Origin: Lewinellaceae bacterium
Lineage (GTDB): Bacteria > Bacteroidota > Bacteroidia > Chitinophagales > Saprospiraceae
Direction of reading: 5' to 3'
Length of the DNA: 64,000 nucleotides
Assembly: GCA_020636105.1 (NCBI GenBank)
Contig: JACJYL010000001.1
Location: forward strand, 3,534,001-3,598,000
Below are positions 1-8,200 of the stretch, one piece after another. A program made the position numbers and the translations under genes. The stretch's first letter is position 1; the number at the start of each line of letters is the position of its first letter. The notes under the pieces are model-generated. The model was not told the DNA's origin, ran no database searches, and saw nothing but the letters and a program-made list of their open reading frames with translations.

Positions 1-1
1 G

Positions 2-499
2 GCTAAACCTGCTTTATTCAAAGAAATGTACGGGCTAGGTAAAAAGCACTTCATCCCTTTTATGGTAACCATTTTAGGTATTGTATTCACTGACTTACTT
101 ACAGGGATCGGAATCGGCCTTGTAGTAGCGATCATGAACATATTGTACAACAACTACAAAAAACCATTTCTTTTTGAGTCAGAAAAACATTTGAAAGACG
201 GTATCATCAGGCTGGAACTGGCGGAAGATGTAACCTTCATCAACAAAGCGAGCATCCAGCGCACCCTCTCCCAAATACAGGACGGATCAAAAGTGATCAT
301 CGATGCCACAAAATCCGTGTATATCGATCAGGATGTCATCGAGATCATCCGGGAATTTGAAACAAATGCCGAATACCGGGATATTCAACTGAAAATCATC
401 AATTTAGAATCTAATGGAGTGAGCAACCAGGCCCGAAAAATGAAACGTGCCCTGGAGGATAATATTCTTGAAAAGAAAAGTGAACCAATACTCAATTAA
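2..499 (+). CDS. SulP family anion transporter, C-terminal part (cut by window start)
   Basis: The reading frame is open from base 2, so this is the C-terminal part of a longer gene. The visible protein has the last membrane segments (a hydrophobic run with FTDLLTGIGIGLVVAIMNIL) followed by a cytoplasmic STAS-type domain of about 100 residues, ending EKKSEPILN. This arrangement (membrane domain then STAS) is that of SulP transporters, which move sulfate, bicarbonate or other small anions across the inner membrane. A beta-carbonic anhydrase starts 36 bp downstream on the same strand, a pairing known for bicarbonate-type SulP proteins (BicA-like), so bicarbonate is the likeliest substrate. That substrate is inferred from context only, since the substrate-binding membrane half lies outside the window. 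Confidence 0.85.
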   Translation, partial: AKPALFKEMYGLGKKHFIPFMVTILGIVFTDLLTGIGIGLVVAIMNILYNNYKKPFLFESEKHLKDGIIRLELAEDVTFINKASIQRTLSQIQDGSKVIIDATKSVYIDQDVIEIIREFETNAEYRDIQLKIINLESNGVSNQARKMKRALEDNILEKKSEPILN

Positions 500-535
500 A
501 CCATAATTTTTTAATAATTTTAAAAATTAATTGTC

Positions 536-1189
536 ATGAAAAATACCATATTTCCAGAAGTCCCTGTAGTCACTCAAACACCTGATACACAAGCTAAAAT
601 TACTCCTGCCGAGGCCATAAAAATGCTCAAACAAGGGAATGCCCGATTCAAAGAAGGCAATCCAATCCCGCGTGATTTACACGCTCAGATCGAACAAACG
701 GCCACAGGCCAGTTTCCCTTTGCCGCTATCGTAAGTTGCATTGATTCACGTATTCCTACCGAAATGATCTTCGACCAGGGGATCGGTGATATCTTCAACG
801 CCCGGATAGCGGGTAATTTCGTCAACCCTGACATTTTGGGAAGTCTTGAATTTGCCTGCAAACTGGCCGGCTCTAAAGTCGTGGTAGTTATGGGACATAC
901 TTCCTGCGGAGCCGTAAAAGGGGCTTGCGATGAAGCTAAATTAGGCAATCTGACTCAAATGTTAGATAAAATAATGCCGGCAGTAAACGCCATAAAAACG
1001 CCCGAAGGAGTAGACAGAAGTTCCGCAAATACCCCATTCGTTGATAAGGTGGCTGCCAAAAACGTGGAGTTAGCCATTAAAAATATAAAAGTTCAAAGCC
1101 CGGTTTTAAATAAAATGTACCAAAACGGGGAAATAGACATCATCGGCGCCATGTATGACGTCAACACAGGAAGGGTAAAATTTCTCTAA
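536..1189 (+). CDS. beta-class carbonic anhydrase
   Basis: A 217-residue cytoplasmic zinc enzyme that interconverts CO2 and bicarbonate. The beta-class signature is complete: the first zinc ligand and catalytic Asp-Arg pair are in SCIDSRIPTE (about residues 68-77), and the second His/Cys ligands are in GHTSCGAVKGA (about residues 121-131). No signal peptide is visible; the protein starts MKNTIFPEVPVV. Length is normal for the family. It follows the SulP transporter by 36 bp and probably shares its transcript. A large hairpin follows the stop codon. The conserved ligands make the enzyme class secure; only the physiological partner is inferred. Confidence 0.95.
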   Translation: MKNTIFPEVPVVTQTPDTQAKITPAEAIKMLKQGNARFKEGNPIPRDLHAQIEQTATGQFPFAAIVSCIDSRIPTEMIFDQGIGDIFNARIAGNFVNPDILGSLEFACKLAGSKVVVVMGHTSCGAVKGACDEAKLGNLTQMLDKIMPAVNAIKTPEGVDRSSANTPFVDKVAAKNVELAIKNIKVQSPVLNKMYQNGEIDIIGAMYDVNTGRVKFL

Positions 1190-1209
1190 CATACTTGCAG
1201 TTCAATGGT

Positions 1210-1250
1210 TTATCCGTTATTCCCTCTCTCCTGAGAGGGAATACGGATAA
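1210..1250. terminator. bidirectional terminator-like hairpin
   Basis: TTATCCG and TATTCCCTCTC on the left pair with GAGAGGGAATA and CGGATAA on the right, giving 18 bp with one bulged T and a 4-nt loop. It lies between the carbonic anhydrase stop (1189) and the convergent response-regulator stop (1273). There is no long T-run on either side, so a role as a terminator is likely but not certain. Confidence 0.6.
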
Positions 1251-1272
1251 CTATAAGTTTCCTGGAATAAAT

Positions 1273-2022
1273 TCATATAGGAAAATGCTTTTTTAACCTC
1301 TCCAGGAATTCATCCTTTCTCCGTCGGGCAATAGGCACCTTCGAGCCGTCCGTCATCAGTACATACCCCCCATCCTCCCGGAGAATCTTCCTGACCTGAG
1401 CAAGATTTACAATATGCGACTGGTGGAGCTTGAAGAAGCTTTCTTCCGGCATCAGGTCTTCAAAATCCTTCATCGGCCGGGCGATGAGGTGGCGTTCATG
1501 ATTCACCAGGAAAAAGGTGGTATAACCGGCGTCTGATTCCAATCGAATGATCTGGTCAAGGGCCAGGAACACCATGCCCTCGTTGCTGGTAAGGGTGATT
1601 TTGTCGATCTGCCCGGTGCGGGCGCTTTCCAGCAAATGGTCGATTTTAGTGGAAACAAATTCCGGCATGTCTGTTTTGATCCGGTCAACAGCCTGTGCAA
1701 GTTCGACCGGATTGATGGGTTTTAACAAATAATCCATAGCATGATACCGAAAAGCTTTTAAGGCAAATTCATCATGAGCTGTGGTGAAAATAACGTGAAA
1801 AGTAGCTTTGGGGAATTTATTCAGCAGATCAAACCCGGTTCCGTCTTCCATGGAAATATCGAGTAAAATACCGTGAGGTTTGGTTTGCCGGATGAGCACA
1901 AATGCACTCTCCACCCCATCTGCCTCTCCACAAATTTCCACATCCGGGCACAGTGTATCCAACAATATTCTGAGGGATTGCCTGGCGTCCGGTTCGTCGT
2001 CTATGATGGCTATACGCTTCAT
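1273..2022 (-). CDS. LytTR-family response regulator
   Basis: A 249-residue transcriptional regulator with an N-terminal receiver domain (about residues 1-120) and a C-terminal LytTR DNA-binding domain (about 140-245). The receiver has the acidic pair in IIDDEPD (D8, D9), the phospho-acceptor Asp in GILLDISMEDG (D55) and the conserved Lys in LLKPINP (K101). The C-terminal half has the LytTR pattern (ESDAGYTTFFLVN, then FFKLHQSHIVNLAQV). The start is 17 bp downstream of the stop of the histidine kinase on the same strand, so the two form an operon and a cognate pair. LytTR proteins bind direct repeats spaced about two helical turns; such repeats lie upstream of the kinase gene (see 5147-5196). 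Confidence 0.93.
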   Translation of the reverse strand: MKRIAIIDDEPDARQSLRILLDTLCPDVEICGEADGVESAFVLIRQTKPHGILLDISMEDGTGFDLLNKFPKATFHVIFTTAHDEFALKAFRYHAMDYLLKPINPVELAQAVDRIKTDMPEFVSTKIDHLLESARTGQIDKITLTSNEGMVFLALDQIIRLESDAGYTTFFLVNHERHLIARPMKDFEDLMPEESFFKLHQSHIVNLAQVRKILREDGGYVLMTDGSKVPIARRRKDEFLERLKKHFPI

Positions 2023-2039
2023 TTTATAAATTATTTGAT

Positions 2040-5000
2040 CTAAATGTCTTCGGATATTCCTATGCGAATAATGACTTCTGTACCGCTTATTTTCCCATTT
2101 TCGTCAACCCTGTTTTTGGTACTTACAGCATCATTTTTTTCTCCGCTAAAGAGCAGATCCAACCGGCGGCTGGTGATGGACATCCCAAAAGATTTGTGTC
2201 CTTTGGACGATTCCATGTTGCCAGCTTCAGGCTTGATTCCTGCCCCGTTATCTGAAATGACTACCTCAATATAACCTTGGTTTTTTTGAAAATGCACCTT
2301 AACCAAACCGCCTCCTTTTTTTCCTGCAATACCGTGTTTAACGGCATTCTCCACATAAGGCTGAACGAGTAAGGGAGGCAATTCTATTTCATAAATATCT
2401 ATCCCATTTTCCGTTTTTACCTCATAATCAAACCGATTCTTGAACCGAAGTTTTTCAAGTTCGAGGTAATTGTTCAACAATTTAATTTCTTCCACCAGCA
2501 AAATTTTTCCCGCCACCGAGGCATTCAGCATGCTGCGGACCAGACCGGCGAAGTTACCAAGATACATCATGGCCGCCTCTTTTTCATTTTGGAGAATATA
2601 ATTTTGAATGGAATTGAGACAATTGAAAATAAAATGAGGGTTCATCTGGGCCTGTAATGCTGAGCGTTCGAGTTCCGTTATTTGCATCTGTATCCGGTGG
2701 GTTTCTTTCAATTGGCGGGTACGGATAAAATAAATGACAGGGCCGATGGTCAAAAACAAGACCAGAAAAATTGTTTTTGCCCACCATGTTTTCCACCACG
2801 GGGGATGGATGACAAAGGGAAACAGGGTGGATTCACTCCACACGCCATCCTCATTTTGTGCCTGAACTTCAAACAGACGTTTACCAGGAGGCAGCTCCGG
2901 AAAATTCAACGATCGGCTCATGGTTTCTACCCAATCTCCTTCATCCAGCCTGTAGCGATAGGGGATTTTTCCGTTCATCCGGAAATTCACCGCGAAATAG
3001 CTTATCGTCAGGTTATTTTGCCGGGCCGTCAGGTCAACCGGACCCTCCGGATCAATGACCTGATTATTCGCCAACACGCCGCTTATTCGGGGTTTCGAAG
3101 AGAAGGGGCTTTTGTCTCTGTTATAGAAATGAACCAGCCCCCGGTTGGTGGCCACCCAAACTTCCTTCCCGTATGCCCTGACCCGGCTGATTTCATTGGA
3201 AGGCAGGCCGTGCTTCATGGTGATCTGCTCTACCTTCCGGTGGCCGGGAGGCCCTGAAATTCGGTTCAGCCCGTTGAGCGTTCCGGCCCAGACCACACCA
3301 TTTTCATCGGCATAAAGACATTCCAGCATATCGGCAGTAAGACCGTTTTCCATGGTGATCTGTTCAAATTGATCTCCTTTCCAAAAAACTACTCCGCCCC
3401 CTTTGGTGGCGACCACCAGGGTGGAATCGGGCATTACGGCGATATCCTCCACGCGCAGGAAAAAAGCGGGGTGTAAGTGCCGGCGGTCCTGCAACTGATT
3501 ACCTTTCCATTCAAAAAGCCCTGCAGATTGCCCCACCCAAACGTTACCGGAAAAATCTTCCCTTGTGACATAGGTGCGGAGCCCCCTGTAACCCTTTGGA
3601 TTGGCTGCTTTTAAAGGGGTACCCATGGCCGCAAAACCTATATGGTTACTGACCCACAAGCGATCTCCGTCAGGACTTGTCGTAATCCTGTTTCCATAAT
3701 AAAACACATCCAATCCATTGCCCAAAATATCTGCTGCCGCTATCCATTGCCCTTTTTTATAAAAACATAATGATTCCTTACCTGCCCAGAGTATTTCATG
3801 AACGGGATCATAATAAAGGTCTTTGATATTCCCATTACCGGGCAAACCGGGTAGTTTCGACCAGGTTTCGGTAGATTGATCGTGGTGCCACACTTCCCCG
3901 TTGCCGAGTCCTGCAAAAAGTTCATGGTCATTTTTGATGGCAAGTGCAGTAATCTTTTTATCGGACAGACCCGTTTCCATGTCGTGAACCCTAATTGTTT
4001 CCGCCGGGGTGTAATAAACGCCATTTTCATTGGTGGCAATCCATTTGCCCCCTTCCGCGTCTTCCATAAAAAAATTCACACTCTCCCCTGGCAGCAAGGT
4101 ATATCCTTTATCAACGCCAAGATCATTTGTAGATTGATAAACGCGTAAACCGGCATTCCAGGGTAAACCGCCAAAAATCTGACCGTTTTTCATCCGGGCA
4201 ACATAAGCAAAACAATTAGAAAAATAATGCTGCCATTGAACCAATCCATTCTCAATGTAAACGCCATTATTAGCATATTGGAAAAAAAAATTTCCGGGTT
4301 TTCCCAGACCAAAAACTCCAGATAAATTTTTCCCTATTTGTTGATAACGCAAGTCAGGAAATGACCAGGATTTATGTTCCGTTTCAATATAAAAGGGAGC
4401 AATCCGGTGTTGTTTCAACAAACTTTCGCCGTATGCCTTGGCTTTTTCAAGATCCGGATCTCCATAAAGGCCGCTGATCACTTGGCCATGCTTTTCAAGG
4501 ATTTGGCGATATACAGGTTCAGAGTAAGGGTAAGTTCGTGCTTTACCGTTTTCATCAATCGATATTATTCCATAATTGGAAGTTGACAGATGAACTTTTT
4601 TCCCGGCACCTTCAATAATAAATCCTTTACTGACACCATACCTATCCTGATAATTTAGCAAAACGCCATTATACCAATAGGGTTTGATAGAATCCCCTTC
4701 ACAATAATAGAGGTTGCCGCCCATTGCCTGCATCCATACCCTTTCCAGGGAATCGAGTTTCATTTCAAAAATGACGTTTTCCAGCAATCCGTCTTTCACC
4801 CCATAGTTGCGAAAGTCGTACCCGTCAAAACGACTGACGCCATTGTCCGTGGAGATCCAGATATAACCATCCCTGTCCTGTAAAATGTAATATACCTCCG
4901 AACTGGGCAGACCGTCATCCGTAGTATAATGCCTGAAAGAGGGGTGGGGCACATTTTGAGCCGAAAGAGAGCCACACCAAGGGGAAAAGCACGACAGTAC

Positions 5001-5102
5001 AACCAGGATGTATACTGCCCTTTTGAGCCTTACCGAAAAAGTTTGGCCGGATAAATTATCCCCTTTATAGCTGGTATTTTTTCTCAAAGTGTCCGATTTC
5101 AT
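2040..5102 (-). CDS. two-component-propeller sensor histidine kinase (LytS/YehU-type kinase core)
   Basis: A 1020-residue membrane sensor. A hydrophobic signal or anchor segment lies near residues 27-48. It is followed by a periplasmic beta-propeller built from two-component-regulator propeller repeats (the first is typical, around DRDGYIWISTDNGVSRFDG), then a Y_Y_Y domain (about residues 680-750), a transmembrane helix (about 770-790) and a His_kinase core. The H-box MNPHFIFNCLNSIQ is near residue 820, the N-box VENAVKHG near 919 and the G-box SDNGAGI near 952. Conventional HisKA helices are absent, as expected for LytS-type kinases that pair with LytTR regulators. The regulator gene follows after 17 bp. 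The ligand is unknown. The gene diverges from the large secreted protein at 5265, which may be its target. Confidence 0.93.
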   Translation of the reverse strand: MKSDTLRKNTSYKGDNLSGQTFSVRLKRAVYILVVLSCFSPWCGSLSAQNVPHPSFRHYTTDDGLPSSEVYYILQDRDGYIWISTDNGVSRFDGYDFRNYGVKDGLLENVIFEMKLDSLERVWMQAMGGNLYYCEGDSIKPYWYNGVLLNYQDRYGVSKGFIIEGAGKKVHLSTSNYGIISIDENGKARTYPYSEPVYRQILEKHGQVISGLYGDPDLEKAKAYGESLLKQHRIAPFYIETEHKSWSFPDLRYQQIGKNLSGVFGLGKPGNFFFQYANNGVYIENGLVQWQHYFSNCFAYVARMKNGQIFGGLPWNAGLRVYQSTNDLGVDKGYTLLPGESVNFFMEDAEGGKWIATNENGVYYTPAETIRVHDMETGLSDKKITALAIKNDHELFAGLGNGEVWHHDQSTETWSKLPGLPGNGNIKDLYYDPVHEILWAGKESLCFYKKGQWIAAADILGNGLDVFYYGNRITTSPDGDRLWVSNHIGFAAMGTPLKAANPKGYRGLRTYVTREDFSGNVWVGQSAGLFEWKGNQLQDRRHLHPAFFLRVEDIAVMPDSTLVVATKGGGVVFWKGDQFEQITMENGLTADMLECLYADENGVVWAGTLNGLNRISGPPGHRKVEQITMKHGLPSNEISRVRAYGKEVWVATNRGLVHFYNRDKSPFSSKPRISGVLANNQVIDPEGPVDLTARQNNLTISYFAVNFRMNGKIPYRYRLDEGDWVETMSRSLNFPELPPGKRLFEVQAQNEDGVWSESTLFPFVIHPPWWKTWWAKTIFLVLFLTIGPVIYFIRTRQLKETHRIQMQITELERSALQAQMNPHFIFNCLNSIQNYILQNEKEAAMMYLGNFAGLVRSMLNASVAGKILLVEEIKLLNNYLELEKLRFKNRFDYEVKTENGIDIYEIELPPLLVQPYVENAVKHGIAGKKGGGLVKVHFQKNQGYIEVVISDNGAGIKPEAGNMESSKGHKSFGMSITSRRLDLLFSGEKNDAVSTKNRVDENGKISGTEVIIRIGISEDI

Positions 5103-5146
5103 ATAGTAAGATACGAAATGTTCTCAAATGTTACCCTCTTCCTTTT

Positions 5147-5196
5147 ACCGAATAAAGGAAAATCCTGACCGAATCACGGGGGAATCCTGACCGAAT
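5147..5196. promoter_or_regulatory. triple direct repeat, putative LytTR operator
   Basis: ACCGAAT occurs at 5147-5153, 5168-5174 and 5190-5196, with start-to-start spacing of 21 and 22 bp. The second and third copies are part of a longer exact repeat, AATCCTGACCGAAT (5161-5174 and 5183-5196). The array sits in the 162-bp gap between the divergent kinase gene and the 5265 gene. Direct repeats spaced two helical turns are the known binding geometry of LytTR regulators, and a LytTR regulator is encoded next door, so autoregulation and control of the secreted protein are inferred. Confidence 0.55.
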
Positions 5197-5264
5197 AAAC
5201 AAATGATAAGCAGAGAAATTCATAATAACTGAGTTTTGTACCATTCTTAAACCAAAACTCGACT

Positions 5265-8200
5265 ATGATGAAAGTATCCCATATTTCCACCATGCTGCAT
5301 TCCACAACTACCTTTTTCTTCTTTATACTGATTCTTGCCATACTTTCCCCCCTCACTGGTATGGGTCAGCCTTTCCAGAGAAATTTTGGCAACACCCTGG
5401 ACAATGGTTTTACCAAAGTGATCCAGGATGGTTCAAATTATTATATACTGGGATCCAACGAACCTTCGAGTGGTGCCACTCGCCAGGCAACCGTCACCCG
5501 ACTGGATGCCAGCGGAATACACCAATGGACATTGAGTCTGACCATTCCTTCCGTGTGGAATGATGCCGTTATTACCCCCGATGGCAAATTGATTATGGTC
5601 GGTTCTACCCTTCCTTTTGACCCTACAGCGCAGGGAATTATGGGAAAAGTAAACTCATCAGGGGCTTTTGAGTGGCTTAAGCAACAAAACATTACTGGCA
5701 GGGATGCTCTTAATCGTATCGTATATAACCCCGTTCCCGAAAACCCGATGTTCCCCTATTATGTATTGGGAACACAGTTTGAACCCGGCGGAACGCCCAC
5801 CACTGAGGATGTAATATTGCATACCATGAACGATAACGGAACCTGGGGTTGGAAAAAAATATTTCCCGGCGCAGGAGACAATGAATTTTCCCGAGATCTG
5901 GAAGTCCTGCCCGGCAGCGGCGACCTGATCCTTGCCGGCAATAATGCAGCCGGATTGATCTATAGAGCCGATAATTCCGGAAATGTTTTCACCGGGGTTC
6001 AGATCGGTGGAATATATTTCAATGATGTCGCTCAAAGAAGTGCCGGAGGATTTTATGCTACGGCCAATTCGCTTTCAGGTTCAGATGCTTATGTTTTGAA
6101 ACTTGACCAGGATCTATTGATCCAGTGGGATATCCAAATCCCCCAGCTCACCTTTGTCAGGCAGGTTTGGGAAGGTCCGGCCGGAAGCCTGTATGTTACC
6201 GGCGATGGCATCTTTGGTGGAAATTTCAGGACGGTCATCATAAAATTATCAGACAACGGTCCTACCGTCAGTTGGGTGAAATACCTCAACTCCGGGAGTA
6301 ATTTCGCCAATGGATCCCTATGGTATTTGCCTTCAGGAACCATGGCATACACCGACGAAAGGATACTTCCGGTTACTTTTGGAGGCACTTGTGCCTATGT
6401 CTCGGTCAGCGACCTTGACCTTAATACCTGCAAGGTATCCAGTGATATGATCAGCCTGATTTTTTTCGATCCCTTTCCTGACGGACCGCCTTTGCCCTCC
6501 ATTGAATTCCAGGACGTTCCTATGGAGATAAATTTAATAGATACCGCATCCTTAAACTGGCTGGAAGCTGAAGTGTGCAGTAATGCGCCCTGTGAAGCTT
6601 CTTTTGACATTACCTTACTTGATGAATGCGGCCTGGCCCAGATCACCGGTACGAGCACCGGCCCGGGAAATTTGGATTATTTGTGGTGCGACGCCAGCAC
6701 TTCCGCTTCTTTCACCACCCAACTGGAATGTGGAGAAAACACCTTCTGCGTATCCGTTACCTGTGAAGATGGTACGGTTTCCACGGCCACCCAGACCATT
6801 AATTTTTCTGAAAATATTCCCCCGGTCGCCCTTTGCGTACCAGGCTTTGGGGTAGAACTCGATCCCGACTGTACCTATACCCTTACGCCGCAACAAATTG
6901 ATGCCGGATCCACCGATAATTGCTTCATCAAAAAACTTGAAATAAGCCCTTCCGTACTGACCGGTTGCGGGGACCATGTGATCACCCTTACGGTCACCGA
7001 CTGGTGTGACAATACGAGCACCTGTACGACCGGCGTACAGACCATAGAAGCAGTACCTCCAACCATTATGTGTCCGCCTAACCTCACCATAAATTGCAAC
7101 GAAAGTACTGATCCCGCACAGACTGGTTTTGCGACTGCCACGGACAACTGTACGGCATCCCCAACCATTACTTATACCGATATTACTTTTGGTTCATTCC
7201 CATGTGACGGAGTCATCCAGCGCACCTGGACCGCCACCGATGAATGCGGCAATGAATCCAGCTGCATCCAGAATATCATGGTGATGGACAATGTGCCGCC
7301 CACTGCGAATTGTAACAGCGGCGTAACCGTGGCCCTCGATGCCAATTGTATGGCCAGTATCAGCGCCGCAGATATAGACGAAAATTCATTTGACAATTGC
7401 CAGATCGCCTCCATGAGCGTCAGTCCGAACACTTTTACCCATTGTGGTGAATTCCAGGTGACGCTGACGGTAACGGATATCTGTGGCCTGCAGGGTACGT
7501 GTACCAGTGTGGTGACGGTGATCGACGGTATTGCTCCAATGGTAACCTGTCCACAGGACGTAACGGTTACGGCTTTTCTTCCTGATTGTGAAGCGGTGGT
7601 AAATAATATCTATATCCTTAGCGCTTCAGATAATTGTAGTATAGCTTCGATTATGTATGTCATTTCCGGTGCAACAACTCTTTCGGGAACCGGAGACGCC
7701 AGCGGACAAACCTTCCAGCAAGGAACGTCAACGGTGACTTATACGGTTACTGACGATTGTGGGAATACGGCTTCCTGCTCCTTTGATGTCATCGTGGAAT
7801 GTGTTCAATGCACCTGCAACGGTTTTGCCAACCTCTCATTTTATAACCTTGGAGTGCCTGACGTTGCCGTGAGCTGTAACCAGCCAACAGTAGAATTGCC
7901 TTGTATTCCCAATGATGGATTATATTGGTTCAAGGGTGATTTACTCTGTTCTGCTGACTGCCCATCAAGCATTGACTACCAAATTTCTGCCAATGGAGGG
8001 CCAGCCATCTTGAGCGGTTCGGTCTTTGGAGGTATTCAGATCCCCATCCTCTCCTTTGGAGCTGCCCAAATCGGAGGTCCCGGAAATTATCAGTTAATTT
8101 TGACAGGTAATTGTGGAGGAGACATTTGCACTTGTGTCATTAATTTCACCGTGCCCGAATGTTGTGACTGCGGCGAATTTTCAGAAATGACCTTCCGGCC

